A stretch of DNA of 64,000 nucleotides, taken from positions 248,001-312,000 of the forward strand of contig NC_017025.1 of NCBI RefSeq assembly GCF_000455605.1, written 5' to 3'. The position numbers and the translations under genes were made by a program. Under the pieces are notes generated by a model. The model had not been told where the DNA came from and ran no database searches. It saw nothing but the letters and a program-made list of their open reading frames with translations. The DNA is from Flavobacterium indicum GPTSA100-9 = DSM 17447. GTDB lineage: Bacteria > Bacteroidota > Bacteroidia > Flavobacteriales > Flavobacteriaceae. Shown here piece by piece: positions 44,801 through 54,208 of the stretch (within the stretch, counting starts at the first letter, position 1; every line of letters starts with the position of its first letter).

Positions 44801-47521
44801 GCAAATGCAATTAATGTTCCAGTTAATAATGATTTAAATTGTACGGTTGTTACACCGGGTACTATAACTGGTTCTACTGGTTCTGGTGTACCGGCATCAA
44901 CATGTGGTGGTGTAGCAGATGATGATGTTTGGTTCTCGTTTACAGCAACTTCTCAAGCGCATATCATTAATTTTAATAATATAGTTGGTTCAACAACCGA
45001 TTTATCGCATGCTGTTTATTCTGGAACATGTGGAGCGTTGACGCTATTGTATTGTGATGTAAATAATTTTAGTTATAATAACACATTTGTCGCTGGACAA
45101 ACTTATTACATTAGAGTTTGGTCTGCTACAACTGCAATAAACCAGACAGCATCATTTAATGTGTGTATAAACAAAGTATTGCCACCCGTTTTTGCGGAAA
45201 ATTCTTCTACGGTTTCAGCGCCAACAACCTATACTGTTCAACAATTGGTAACAGATGTGTTAGTAACCTCTCCTTGCGGAATCGTTTCTAACATTACTTA
45301 TTCTACAGGGACAAATTTTGGCCAACAAAACGGAATAGGATATTTTAATAAAAATGGTTCTTCGTTTGGACTAGATGAAGGTATTATTTTGGCAACACGT
45401 TCTGCAGATACTTGTGATGGACCAAATACAGCTGGTTCTGAAGGTACAAGTACATGGCCAGGCGATGCTCAATTGTTAACATACATGCAGTCTGTAGGAC
45501 AATCGGTTTCGAATTATTATAACTCGTCTAAATTGGAATTTGATTTTGTGCCAATTGCAGATCAAGTAAAATTTGATTTTATCTTTGCTTCAGATGAATA
45601 CGGTACATTCCAGTGTGATTATTCTGATGCATTTGCCTTTTTCTTAACCAATACAGCAACAGGAGTTACTACCAATTTAGCAGTAATTCCAGGGTCATCA
45701 CCACCCGTTCCTGTAGCTGTAACTACAATTAGAAATAATTTGTATAATTCAAGTTGTGCTTCTGTTAATCCTGCTTTCTTTGATAAATTTTATGGTACTG
45801 GAAATCCGCAAAATGGTTTGCCAGATGTGGTAGATCCTATTAATTTTAATGGTTATACCGTGCCAATGTCTGCAGTAGGGACAGTAATTCCTGGACAAAC
45901 ATATCATATGAAGTTTGTAGTTGGAGATAGAAACGATTCATCTTTTGATAGTGCAGTTTTCTTAAGTAAATTTGATATTGGTAATGTTGATTTAGGTGCC
46001 GATTTAACAGTTACAGGAAATAGTGCGCTTTGTGCGGGACAATCGTATGTGATTGATAGTGGATTGACTGCACCACCATATGAATTTACTTGGTATTACA
46101 GAGCAAACAGCACATTACCATTTACAGAACTTGTAGGTCAAACAGGTGCAACTTTAAATGTTACATCTGCCGGAGAATATAAATTAGTTGCGCATTATAT
46201 TGGTTCTGCTTGTGTGGGAGAAGATACAATTGTGGTAGAATTCTATCCTGATTTATCTTTAAATACTCCTGAACCAAATGATATAACAATCTGTACGCCA
46301 AGTCCTGTATTTGATTTAACGCAAAATACACCAGTTGTTTTAGCGAATTTCCCTAATCCAACAGATTATATTGTGACTTATCATTTAACGCAAGCGGATG
46401 CTGTTGCTGGACTAAATGCAATTACTAATCCAAATACTTATGTTAATACCTCTAATCCTCAAACTATTTGGGTTAGAATATACAGTACTATAACATTCTG
46501 TTCAGGAGTTAAAAGTTTTGATATAGAGGTTGTTGCTCCACCAACAGCAGATATTAGCTACAATAGTACACCATACTGCTTTAGTGCAGGAGTAGCTAAT
46601 GTAACCTTAATTGGAACATCGGGTGGAAACTACTCGATTATTGGCTCACCAGCTGATATTTCTGTAGATAATTCAGGAACTGTTACTTGGACCAATTCCG
46701 TTGTGCCAGGTTCATATACTATTACTTATAATGTAGGTTCAGGTGTTTGTTCTTCAAGTGATTCGTTTACTATTACAATTGATAACCCTATTACAGCATC
46801 TTTTACAAGTTTAAATGATACGATTTGTGAAAATGGAAATTCTGTAATAACAGTAAATGGAACTCCAGGTGCAACAGTTACTTATTCAGATGGAACTGCA
46901 AATCAAACTATTGTGTTAGATAGTTCAGGAAATGCTAGTTTTAATCATATAGGTGGTACAAAAACTTATACTTTAGTAAATGTTATTTTAGGTTCTTGTG
47001 TTCAATCAATAACTGGAAGTGTTACTGTAACTGTTGTTTCCAATCCATCATTTACTCTTGTAGGTGAATGTCAAGGAAGTAGTTTCGTAATCTCCACTTC
47101 TGTTGCTACTGTAACTGATTATACTTTTGTATGGTATGGTCCTTCTGGAGAGAATTTAGGTACTGCTTCTACAATAATAGCTAATGCCCCAGGAACTTAC
47201 ACATGTCAATTAACAGATAATTCAGGATTACATTGTGCTTCATCAGTAACTCAATTATTTGATAATGTTCTATGTACTATCCAAAAAGGTATAAGTCCTA
47301 ATGGAGATGGTTTAAATGATTATTTGAAGTTAAGTGCTCAGAAGGTTGAGATATTTAATCGATATGGTAAGGAGGTTTATAGTAAGTCGAGTTATGTTAA
47401 TGATTGGCATGGTCAGTCTAACGGTGGTTCAGTTTTACCTGATGGTACGTATTATTATGTTATAGAGTTATACGGAGGCGAGGTTAAAACGGGATGGATT
47501 TATATAAACAAAGAGGATTAA
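41831..47521 (+). CDS. Giant multidomain adhesin with type B T9SS C-terminal domain
   Basis: An 1896-residue secreted protein. Signal peptide (KKLLSIVLLIITWISYGQ); a cleaved-adhesin/choice-of-anchor-like domain (about 25-180); several fibronectin type III-like domains (CNAPATLTSTNIGTTFATLGW; CTQPSALTATNITTTSADLSW; two starting CPKPT); a second anchor-like domain; a CUB-like domain (FCAGDHFYDTGGATGAYSNN); a choice-of-anchor L-type domain (about 1120-1390, FDFIFASDEYGTFQCDYSD); Ig-like repeats; and a C-terminal gliding-type (type B) sorting domain with ISPNGDGLNDYLKL, EIFNRYGKEVY and PDGTYYYVIEL. It should be secreted by the type IX system with the PorP/SprF protein encoded next. Confidence 0.9.
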   Translation: MKKLLSIVLLIITWISYGQLTQNFESGTFPPTGWTTFDNGVGTVNWNTTSSAALAYGGTGTSAFLTRVTGTAGVTAEEYLVTQQFLVPANGQLRFYTRTTLAGDDGSTFSVRISTTSQTGTAAFTTIPTATWTENTLNTTFNVYEEKVVSLSTYAGQNVYLAFVRTNENGDRWLIDNINVVEACNAPATLTSTNIGTTFATLGWTGPVGATQWEIEVQPQAVAFTGVPNYTPVTTNPYTVSTGLTQGTAYKFKVRAICPSGFPSEWSSATGTFTTTIPGQACAAPIVVGSLPYTTTNNTSNFGDTNDILQPLTCSGSATNYMQGNDVFYTYTPTVSGNIAITLTPAGANSSIHVYNACPGTPGATCLAGVANTNSNPRNINPFAVTAGTTYYIIVSSSATSQTVGYTLTIQQVFCTQPSALTATNITTTSADLSWGNPSGATSWQVSVGMAPYGLPTGAGTTVNTNTGWTYNGVSGVVYQYYVRADCNDGNFSVWSGPFTFTLPQVATNLNFSDGFETVTGWTLANISSTNVAQPNKWALGTAVANGGTHSIYISDTDGATNNYNITGTSVVHAYKDFNIPAGAIQGELKFDWRSIGENANDYFRVWMVPTTFTPNPGTQITAGAGRIKVGIDFSSSATWVTQVYDALNISSFAGGTMRLVFEWRNNNATGVQTPAAIDNVMLNLIACPKPTAVAANIIGYNYGVLSWTAGNTETQWEVITLPQGSPAPNASSTGINVTTNPYTITGLNSITCYDVYIRAVCGPGNVSYWTGPYNFCTTPHFCAGDHFYDTGGATGAYSNNANSVTTICPDNVGDVVTVVFNSFNIAAGDNLVIRDGNLITSPIVGTYTGTTLPPSFTSTSATGCLTFVFTSNATGTAAGWDATIYCTPPITCPKPTNLSVTSVTNNSAQLSWTENGSATQWEVIALPIGSPVPAPGTAGTVANSNPFVLTGLNPGTAYTYFVRAICSASDASYYSNGFNFYTKPNNDDCANAINVPVNNDLNCTVVTPGTITGSTGSGVPASTCGGVADDDVWFSFTATSQAHIINFNNIVGSTTDLSHAVYSGTCGALTLLYCDVNNFSYNNTFVAGQTYYIRVWSATTAINQTASFNVCINKVLPPVFAENSSTVSAPTTYTVQQLVTDVLVTSPCGIVSNITYSTGTNFGQQNGIGYFNKNGSSFGLDEGIILATRSADTCDGPNTAGSEGTSTWPGDAQLLTYMQSVGQSVSNYYNSSKLEFDFVPIADQVKFDFIFASDEYGTFQCDYSDAFAFFLTNTATGVTTNLAVIPGSSPPVPVAVTTIRNNLYNSSCASVNPAFFDKFYGTGNPQNGLPDVVDPINFNGYTVPMSAVGTVIPGQTYHMKFVVGDRNDSSFDSAVFLSKFDIGNVDLGADLTVTGNSALCAGQSYVIDSGLTAPPYEFTWYYRANSTLPFTELVGQTGATLNVTSAGEYKLVAHYIGSACVGEDTIVVEFYPDLSLNTPEPNDITICTPSPVFDLTQNTPVVLANFPNPTDYIVTYHLTQADAVAGLNAITNPNTYVNTSNPQTIWVRIYSTITFCSGVKSFDIEVVAPPTADISYNSTPYCFSAGVANVTLIGTSGGNYSIIGSPADISVDNSGTVTWTNSVVPGSYTITYNVGSGVCSSSDSFTITIDNPITASFTSLNDTICENGNSVITVNGTPGATVTYSDGTANQTIVLDSSGNASFNHIGGTKTYTLVNVILGSCVQSITGSVTVTVVSNPSFTLVGECQGSSFVISTSVATVTDYTFVWYGPSGENLGTASTIIANAPGTYTCQLTDNSGLHCASSVTQLFDNVLCTIQKGISPNGDGLNDYLKLSAQKVEIFNRYGKEVYSKSSYVNDWHGQSNGGSVLPDGTYYYVIELYGGEVKTGWIYINKED

Positions 47522-47537
47522 AAGAATAAATTAAGGA

Positions 47538-47576
47538 TTAACTGCTTAGTTTTAATAGAGCTAAGCGGTTAATTTT
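47538..47576 (+). terminator. Hairpin between the adhesin and porP/sprF-like genes
   Basis: TTAACTGCTTAG (47538-47549) pairs with CTAAGCGGTTAA (47561-47572) with one G-T pair, followed by TTTT. It sits in the 68-base gap inside the unit, so it may lower expression of the downstream genes or end the adhesin mRNA. Confidence 0.6.
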
Positions 47577-47589
47577 AAACAATACATTT

Positions 47590-48510
47590 ATGAGAAAAAT
47601 ATATTTAGTAGTATTACTATTAACGGTTTTTGGTTCTGATTTGTTTGCTCAGCAGGATCCTCATTATACGCAGTATATGTATAATATGAGTGTTATGAAT
47701 CCGGCTTATGCAGGTAGTAAGGAGTCATTATCTATGGGTTTGTTGTATAGAAAGCAGTGGGTTGAGATAGAGGATGCGCCTACGACTGCGACTTTATTTG
47801 GTCATGCTCCAGTTGGGAAGAATGTAGGTATGGGTCTATCGGTTATTAACGATAAGATTGGTCCTGTTGAGGAGAACAATATTTATGGTGATTTCAGTTA
47901 TACATTGAATTTAGGAGGAGATCATAAATTAGCTTTAGGTTTAAAGGCTGGTTTAACGTTGCATAATGTTGATTATTTTACGGAGATTGCGCCTACTTTA
48001 CCAGATCCTAACGATGATTCATTTGCTAAGAATGTTAGTAATAGTTATTTTAATTTTGGTACGGGATTATTTTATTATACGAATAAGTACTACTTGGCTT
48101 TGTCTGTTCCTAATATGGTTAAGGCCCAGCATTTAGATTTTAATGGTAGGAGTTATGGTAGTGAGGTGAGTCATTATTTTTTAACAGGGGGTTATGTTTT
48201 TGATTTGAATGAGAGTTTAAAGTTCAAGCCTTTTTTCATGTTGAAGAGTGCGTTTGATGCGCCTACTTCGTTGGATGTATCGACAAATTTTTTATTTAAG
48301 GAGAAGTTTGAGATTGGCGCGACGTATCGTTTAGACGACAGTTTTGGAGCGATGGTGAATTATGCTATTACACCGAGTTTAAAATTAGGATATGCCTACG
48401 ATCATATTGTATCGGATTTAAAGGTGACTACCCCGGCATCACACGAGGTTATCTTGTTGTTTGATGTTAATTTCAGCAAGAAGGTATCACGTTCACCGCG
48501 TTATTTTTAA
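47590..48510 (+). CDS. PorP/SprF-family type IX secretion membrane protein
   Basis: A 306-residue outer-membrane protein with a signal peptide and QQDPHYTQYMYNMSVMNPAYAGS, the signature start of the PorP/SprF family. Family members, for example SprF for SprB, are needed for secretion and surface attachment of cargo with type B sorting domains. The upstream adhesin carries exactly such a domain, so it is the likely partner. Ends in a beta-strand-rich barrel with a C-terminal aromatic (SPRYF). Confidence 0.93.
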   Translation: MRKIYLVVLLLTVFGSDLFAQQDPHYTQYMYNMSVMNPAYAGSKESLSMGLLYRKQWVEIEDAPTTATLFGHAPVGKNVGMGLSVINDKIGPVEENNIYGDFSYTLNLGGDHKLALGLKAGLTLHNVDYFTEIAPTLPDPNDDSFAKNVSNSYFNFGTGLFYYTNKYYLALSVPNMVKAQHLDFNGRSYGSEVSHYFLTGGYVFDLNESLKFKPFFMLKSAFDAPTSLDVSTNFLFKEKFEIGATYRLDDSFGAMVNYAITPSLKLGYAYDHIVSDLKVTTPASHEVILLFDVNFSKKVSRSPRYF

Positions 48511-48531
48511 TCTATTCAAAGAAGAACAGAC

Positions 48532-50397
48532 ATGAGAAGACTATATATATCAGCCGTTGCATTGTTACTTACAACAAGTATTTATGCACAGAATAAGGAC
48601 ACAAAAGACGCGGATAAGCTATTTGATCGTTTAGAATATGTTGATGCAGCCCAAGCTTATTCCAAATTAGTAGAGAAAGGCAAAGCGGATGCTTATGTTT
48701 ACAAACAGCTTGGCGATTGTTACTACAATGTTTTTAACACTAAGGAAGCGGTTACGTGGTATGCTAAGGCCGTGGAGAGCCCACAAGAGGCGGAGGTGTA
48801 TTACCGTTATGCCCAAATGTTAAAAGCAGAAGGGAACATGCAGGAGAGTAACAAACAAATGGCCCAATTTGCCAAGATGCAGCCAAACGATGCTCGAGCT
48901 AAAGCGTTTACCAATAACCCTAATGTGGTGCAACAACTCCAACAACAAAGTAAGTTATACAACATCAAGAAATCGGATGTGAGTAGTGATAAGGCCGACT
49001 TTGGTGCGCAGTTAACCAATAACAATGAGGTTTATTTTGCGAGTGCTAGAAACACCGCAAGAAAGAAAAACGGTATGGATGAACAACCGTACTTAGACCT
49101 TTATAAGGCAACAAGAAACACAGACGGAAGTTTGAGTCAAGCTACGGAAGTAGTGGAGTTGAATACCAAATGGCACGATGGCCCTGCGGCTATTACCTCT
49201 GATGGTAGTACGATTTACTACGGTAGTGAGAGCTTCAACCAAAGTGAATTCCAAAAGGATAAAACAAAGAAATTAAAATACGGACAAATCTACTTATACA
49301 AAGCCACAAAAGGGGAAGGGGATAAGTGGACAAATGCCAAAGCATTACCTATTAACAGTAAAGAATACTCGGTTAGAAACCCAAGTATCAGCAAAGACGG
49401 TAAGACGTTGTATTTTTCATCAGACATGCCAGGCGGTATGGGTGGCGAAGACATCTGGAAAGTAAGTGTTGATGGCGATAGCTATGGTACACCAGAGAAC
49501 CTTGGAAGTGGAGTCAACTCAGAAGGGAACGAGAGTTTTCCTTATATCACGGATGACCATGTGCTATTCTTTGCGTCAAACGGTAAACCAGGATTTGGTG
49601 GCTATGATGTGTTTACATACAACACCACTACAAAAGAAACCAAGAATGTTGGTGCTCCGGTAAACACGGAGAAAGACGACTTTGCGTTTAGCTACAATAA
49701 AGAGAAAAAGGTAGGTTACTTCTCTAGTAATAGAGAAGGGAACGACGATATTTTCCAAGCCGATCCGATTTGTGGTGTGGATGCTTTAGTGAAAGTTATG
49801 GATGCAGAAACAGGCAAATTATTAGCTGGAGCACAAGTAACGGTAACAGATGCTAAAAACAAATCAGTAGGCACACAAGACACCGATGAATCAGGAGCAA
49901 CGAAATACGGATTAGCTTGTGAACAAAGCTATGGCGTAACGGCAACAAGAAGTGGATACGAGCCAGGAAGTGCTACGATGAAACAGAGTGAAGGCGGAAG
50001 CGAAGTGATAGAAGTAAAACTAACCCCAATCAAGCCAATCATCACCGAGAGAGAAGTTATATTACAACCGATTTACTTTGAGTACGACAAGTCGAACATC
50101 ACAGCACAAGGCGCTGAGGAGTTAGACAAGTTAGTACAAGTAATGCACGAGTATCCGAATATGGTGATTTATGCAAAATCGCACACCGATAGCAGAGGAA
50201 GCGACAGCTACAATTTGAGATTATCCGACCGAAGAGCTAAGGCTACGGTACAATACATCATCTCAAAAGGTATAGCAAAAGAACGTATCTCAGGCAAAGG
50301 TATGGGAGAAACTGAACCGAAAGTTTCTTGCACAAACTGTTCTGAAGAAGAACATGCACAAAACAGACGTTCAGAGTTCTTAATTGTAAAAAAATAA
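48532..50397 (+). CDS. OmpA-family protein with TPR and WD40-like (PD40) repeats
   Basis: A 621-residue envelope protein. A signal peptide is followed by TPR repeats (about 25-120), a PD40-type beta-propeller region (about 150-410; YYGSESFNQ, LYFSSDMPGGMGGEDIW, VGYFSSNREGNDDIFQ), a carboxypeptidase-regulatory-like domain (about 415-495) and a C-terminal OmpA domain (500-621; FEYDKSNITAQGAEELDKL, NLRLSDRRAKAT) that binds peptidoglycan. This layout matches PorE-like and other T9SS-associated proteins, and it follows the PorP/SprF gene by 21 bases. Confidence 0.92.
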   Translation: MRRLYISAVALLLTTSIYAQNKDTKDADKLFDRLEYVDAAQAYSKLVEKGKADAYVYKQLGDCYYNVFNTKEAVTWYAKAVESPQEAEVYYRYAQMLKAEGNMQESNKQMAQFAKMQPNDARAKAFTNNPNVVQQLQQQSKLYNIKKSDVSSDKADFGAQLTNNNEVYFASARNTARKKNGMDEQPYLDLYKATRNTDGSLSQATEVVELNTKWHDGPAAITSDGSTIYYGSESFNQSEFQKDKTKKLKYGQIYLYKATKGEGDKWTNAKALPINSKEYSVRNPSISKDGKTLYFSSDMPGGMGGEDIWKVSVDGDSYGTPENLGSGVNSEGNESFPYITDDHVLFFASNGKPGFGGYDVFTYNTTTKETKNVGAPVNTEKDDFAFSYNKEKKVGYFSSNREGNDDIFQADPICGVDALVKVMDAETGKLLAGAQVTVTDAKNKSVGTQDTDESGATKYGLACEQSYGVTATRSGYEPGSATMKQSEGGSEVIEVKLTPIKPIITEREVILQPIYFEYDKSNITAQGAEELDKLVQVMHEYPNMVIYAKSHTDSRGSDSYNLRLSDRRAKATVQYIISKGIAKERISGKGMGETEPKVSCTNCSEEEHAQNRRSEFLIVKK

Positions 50398-50439
50398 ATT
50401 AGTTAAGTTAAGAATACCCTCTTAGTAAATACTAAGCAA

Positions 50440-50463
50440 AAGAGCACCCAAAAGGGTGCTCTT
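50440..50463. terminator. Bidirectional terminator
   Basis: AAGAGCACCC (50440-50449) pairs with GGGTGCTCTT (50454-50463) around AAAA. It lies between the OmpA gene and the convergent barrel gene, serving both. Confidence 0.8.
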
Positions 50464-50482
50464 GTTGTTTATATTTTTAGAA

Positions 50483-53152
50483 TTAAAAATTATAGGTCAA
50501 ACTTGCAATAATAGTTCTTGCTAATAAATTATATTGAGTAGTTGAGACGGTATAGTCAGACGTTTGTGTTTGTGTATACATACGTTTATTTAATAGATTT
50601 TTTGCCGTCAAATTAAACTCAAACCGTTTAGTACCGGTAATGTATTTTAAAGTTGAATCAAGAAATAAATAATCATCCGCTTTATGAGTACTATTTGGTA
50701 TGTAGTAATCGCTTAAAAAAAGTACAAACCAATTTTTCTTGGGTCTTACTATAATTTTAAAAGTATTATTAATTTGTAAATTACTCAAGTCCTGATTGTT
50801 ATTTCCTGATGAGTTACTTTGTTTTATTTTGAATGAGTTTTCAAAATTAAATTTTATGTCAAATGCTGTTTTAATAAAAAATTCTGAATCTATAATTTTT
50901 GTTTTATTATTTCTTAATTCTGAATTGTTTATAACATTTTTATAGTTCGAAATTGAGTAATCAGTTTTAAATCGTAGGATACTTTCAAAAAGAGGTATAT
51001 ATTTCTCAATAAGTATATTCGTGTTTAAATAAGTAATTTTGTCTTTTAAATAAAAATTTGAAATATCTATTATAGAATTGTCGACGTACATTTTTGAAAA
51101 GTAATTTCCTCTATTTTCGCTGTAGTTGCAACCAAGATTAAATTGAAATTGTTTGTATAAATTGTTAATTATATAAAAGCCACCTATATTTAATGTTTTT
51201 TGAATTTCTAAAATAGGAGTATTTGTTTGTGTAATACGATTAGATATTTGTATTTTATTGTTATACAAATACTCCTCAGAAATCGGTGTTTTTATACTGT
51301 TAATAGATGTTGTAATTGCTGAATTATCATTAATTTTAAACTTAATCGATAAATTTGGTTCAAGGGTTACATTTTCTTTTGTAATCGGACTATTATAATC
51401 CTCATTCTTTATTTTTTGATAAATATGATTTAATTTAAAACTAGGTGTAATTTTAAACTTGTTAAGTATAAAACTATGTGAATACGATACATAGGTGCTA
51501 TTTTGATTGATTTCTAATTCATTTTTTGATATTGTAAAAAAGGAATTTGAAGTTTGATTTCTTAATAATGAATAAAAAGGTGATGTATTCAATTGTTCAC
51601 CAATCGCAATACTGTATTTAGATTTGTTATAACTCCCTAAAAAAGTAGTAACGGCATGAAAGTACTTTTTTTTAAATGAACTATCTTGTATGTCTACAGT
51701 AGGAGTATAATTGTTATTTATGCGTTGAATAACAAATTCCTGAGGAGTAAAGTTTATTGAGTAGTTTATTGAAGTTTGAACAGCTTTATTTTCACTTATT
51801 TTTTGTGTAAAAAGTAAATTATTCTTTAAAAAATAATTATTTGATTTCAATTTAGTTTCAAAACTGCTACTTTCATTTTTTATCCCGTAAGAAGGAGTAA
51901 TGATATTTTCCTGAAAAAAAGATAATTTGTATTCCAATAATGATTTTGAAGAAGTAGTTATTTTCATTTCTATATCACTTTTATATAGTGTTGGTTTTTT
52001 AACTGTTTCAAAATAATCTATGGTAGTACTAGTTGTGTTATTTATATAATTGGTAATTATGTCTTTATGTGTTGTATTTATTTTATCATTGATGTAAAAC
52101 AGATTAGTTTTTATACTTACCTTGGGTCCAATTTTAAAGATTGAATTATAATTAGCAAAATATTGATTGTTATTATTAATCCGACTGTCATTTAAATAGC
52201 TTACAAATAAATTTTCAGGAATAATTTTTTTTGCAAAAAGATCCTTTTCTTTCAGTTGTTCATTAGTTTGGTTATAAGAGAAATAATCATAAGGAGAATT
52301 GTTTTGACCAATAGTATTATGTGTTAAAGTACTAAATGTCTTCATTTTTTTTGAAATAGCCAGTAAATTTAATCCATTATTGAAAGCGGCTTTTTTTTCT
52401 TCGAATAAGCCATTTCCAACATCAAGATTACCTGAAAAATCAGTTTTTCCTTTTTTTAATTTTAAATTCAAAGCTACTTTCTCTTTGCCTTCAATTTCTT
52501 TTAAAAGCGGATTTTCTGAATAATTTTCAATCGCTTGAATTTGTTCAACCATATCTACATTAATGTTTTTTGTTCCTAAAGTATAATTAGAACCAAATAA
52601 ATCATCTCCTTCAAGTTTTACGGTTTCAATTGACTTTCCCTTATATTTTATTTCTCCTGAACTTTCATTGATTTCAATGCCAGGTAATTTTTTAATTATA
52701 TCTTGTATTTTTCTTTCTGAACCATCTTTGTAAGCTGAAACATTAAAAGAAACGGTGTCTTTTTTAACTAGAAAGGGCTTTTTTTTAGTTTCTACCACTA
52801 CTTCTTTAATTTCAATTGATTTTTCTTTTGTTAAAATAATATCATGAATGTATGTTTTGTTTGTATTAATTTCTTCTAATTGAAAAGTGTTTTTTACATA
52901 CCCATTAGAAGATGTCTCTAAAATTATAGTTGCATACTTTTTTTTTAGATTAATTATGTACTCACCATTCTTAGCGATTGCAAATTCTTTTGGAATGTCC
53001 TTAGCAATACTATCTTTTACTATAATTGTTGCCTGTAGAATAGGTTGTCCTTCATTGTTTAAAACTTTTCCTTTAATGGTTTGAGAATTAATTAAGAAGG
53101 GTGTGCAAAAAATAACAATTAACAGTATGTTTTTTTTAAAACTTAACCCCAT
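50483..53152 (-). CDS. Large outer-membrane beta-barrel protein with N-terminal carboxypeptidase-regulatory-like domain
   Basis: The ATG at 53152 gives MGLSFKKNILLIVIFCTPFLINSQ, a signal peptide; the longer frame starts with GTG at 53158. Residues 25-110 are a carboxypeptidase-regulatory-like domain (IKGKVLNNEGQPILQATIIV), 120-215 a plug-like domain (KLPGIEINESSGEIKYKGK), and the remainder a TonB-receptor-type barrel ending in Phe (SLTYNF). There is no SusD partner. It overlaps the end of the GLPGLI gene by 17 bases, so the two are translationally coupled. This pairing of GLPGLI and barrel proteins recurs in Bacteroidetes; the transported molecule is unknown. Confidence 0.82.
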   Translation of the reverse strand: MGLSFKKNILLIVIFCTPFLINSQTIKGKVLNNEGQPILQATIIVKDSIAKDIPKEFAIAKNGEYIINLKKKYATIILETSSNGYVKNTFQLEEINTNKTYIHDIILTKEKSIEIKEVVVETKKKPFLVKKDTVSFNVSAYKDGSERKIQDIIKKLPGIEINESSGEIKYKGKSIETVKLEGDDLFGSNYTLGTKNINVDMVEQIQAIENYSENPLLKEIEGKEKVALNLKLKKGKTDFSGNLDVGNGLFEEKKAAFNNGLNLLAISKKMKTFSTLTHNTIGQNNSPYDYFSYNQTNEQLKEKDLFAKKIIPENLFVSYLNDSRINNNNQYFANYNSIFKIGPKVSIKTNLFYINDKINTTHKDIITNYINNTTSTTIDYFETVKKPTLYKSDIEMKITTSSKSLLEYKLSFFQENIITPSYGIKNESSSFETKLKSNNYFLKNNLLFTQKISENKAVQTSINYSINFTPQEFVIQRINNNYTPTVDIQDSSFKKKYFHAVTTFLGSYNKSKYSIAIGEQLNTSPFYSLLRNQTSNSFFTISKNELEINQNSTYVSYSHSFILNKFKITPSFKLNHIYQKIKNEDYNSPITKENVTLEPNLSIKFKINDNSAITTSINSIKTPISEEYLYNNKIQISNRITQTNTPILEIQKTLNIGGFYIINNLYKQFQFNLGCNYSENRGNYFSKMYVDNSIIDISNFYLKDKITYLNTNILIEKYIPLFESILRFKTDYSISNYKNVINNSELRNNKTKIIDSEFFIKTAFDIKFNFENSFKIKQSNSSGNNNQDLSNLQINNTFKIIVRPKKNWFVLFLSDYYIPNSTHKADDYLFLDSTLKYITGTKRFEFNLTAKNLLNKRMYTQTQTSDYTVSTTQYNLLARTIIASLTYNF

Positions 53153-53852
53153 CTCCACCTTGAATTTTTGGATATATAATTTCGGGACTTAATATTTTTA
53201 TGGTAACATCGGAACCATCATCTACGGAACCACTTGCTTTTATCCTTTTTATGTAATTGTCAAATGTTAGTATGAATTTCTTTTTATACTCATCCCAAGT
53301 TATATAGTTGTCTTTTGATTTTATTTGTAAGTTAATTGTTTTTGTGTTGTCTAATTCAATTTTTAAAGCTTCGTATTGAATAAGATTATCCTCAGAAGAA
53401 ACAGATAGTATTAAACCCGGTAATCCATAAAATTTCCAAGGTCCTTCTGGATATGCAAGATCAGGTGTATAATATGCATTATATTTTCTACCTCTGAAAA
53501 CGGTTGTGGCTAAAAAACATTGATATCCTAAAATTTCTTTAGTTTCATTTTCTAATTTCCATTCAAATATATTCAAGCTGTCTTTTACCAAAAATTTAGC
53601 GCTAAAAATTTCTTCAGTCATGTAAATACTTTCATCTTCATATTTTTTTATGATAAAGAGGTCAAGTAAATTTTCATCGATTGTTTTTTGATCACTTGCA
53701 TTATAATTCCATAACGAACCAGAACTATTGATTGTTAACTCGTTTTTGTATGTATTTGAATTAAAATTGTACTCATATTCAACTGTAATGTTTTGAGAAT
53801 ACGTAATTGTTACTAAAAAGATAAACAGTAGTGATTGAATATTTTTTTTCAT
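53136..53852 (-). CDS. GLPGLI family protein
   Basis: A 238-residue secreted protein with a signal peptide (KKNIQSLLFIFLVTITYSQ) and the eponymous motif FYGLPGLILSV at about residue 143, preceded by YNAYYTPDLAYPEGPWKF, both diagnostic of the GLPGLI family (TIGR01200). Function unknown; members sit near TonB-type barrels. It lies between a small secreted protein gene and the barrel gene, all on one strand. Confidence 0.92.
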   Translation of the reverse strand: MKKNIQSLLFIFLVTITYSQNITVEYEYNFNSNTYKNELTINSSGSLWNYNASDQKTIDENLLDLFIIKKYEDESIYMTEEIFSAKFLVKDSLNIFEWKLENETKEILGYQCFLATTVFRGRKYNAYYTPDLAYPEGPWKFYGLPGLILSVSSEDNLIQYEALKIELDNTKTINLQIKSKDNYITWDEYKKKFILTFDNYIKRIKASGSVDDGSDVTIKILSPEIIYPKIQGGDGVKF

Positions 53853-53872
53853 TTTTTAATAATAATAATTAA

Positions 53873-53892
53873 AATGCCTCGAGTGAGGCATT
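53873..53892 (-). terminator. Terminator after the small secreted protein gene
   Basis: AATGCCTC and GAGGCATT form an 8-base stem 6 bases past the stop at 53898; on the minus strand a T-rich run follows. It could leave the small protein more strongly expressed than the GLPGLI and barrel genes. Confidence 0.65.
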
Positions 53893-53897
53893 CTTGT

Positions 53898-54167
53898 TTA
53901 GTTTAACCCAAAAGAAGCAATTTCATATGCTTGTTCGCAAGCAGCACCTGTTGAACATTCACATGTAACGGTAATAGTTACGTTTCTTGTTGCCGTTTTT
54001 ACGGTTACAGTACACGAATTTTTTTTATCTGATGTTGTTTTAGAAGTTTTTGTACAAACCTTTTCTTTTAAAATCTCGGAATTGTTTCTTGGTTTGTAGT
54101 CTTTGTTGTTTGCTAAAGCAAACGATCCAAATAGCAAAAATGCTAAAGAAAAATATGCATTTTTCAT
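53898..54167 (-). CDS. Small cysteine-containing secreted protein
   Basis: From the ATG at 54167 it has 89 residues: a signal peptide (KNAYFSLAFLLFGSFALA) and a 70-residue mature part with five Cys (KVCTK, SCTVTV, CECSTGAACEQ), rich in Thr and Lys. The frame also opens at ATG 54188, but that start lies in a hairpin-forming stretch (ATCTTC/GAAGAT) and precedes a better signal peptide start. No family recognised. Same strand and spacing as the GLPGLI and barrel genes, so it may be their substrate or partner. Confidence 0.65.
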   Translation of the reverse strand: MKNAYFSLAFLLFGSFALANNKDYKPRNNSEILKEKVCTKTSKTTSDKKNSCTVTVKTATRNVTITVTCECSTGAACEQAYEIASFGLN

Positions 54168-54208
54168 AGTAGTGATTTGAGTTTCCATCTTCTGGCAGGA
54201 CGAAGATT

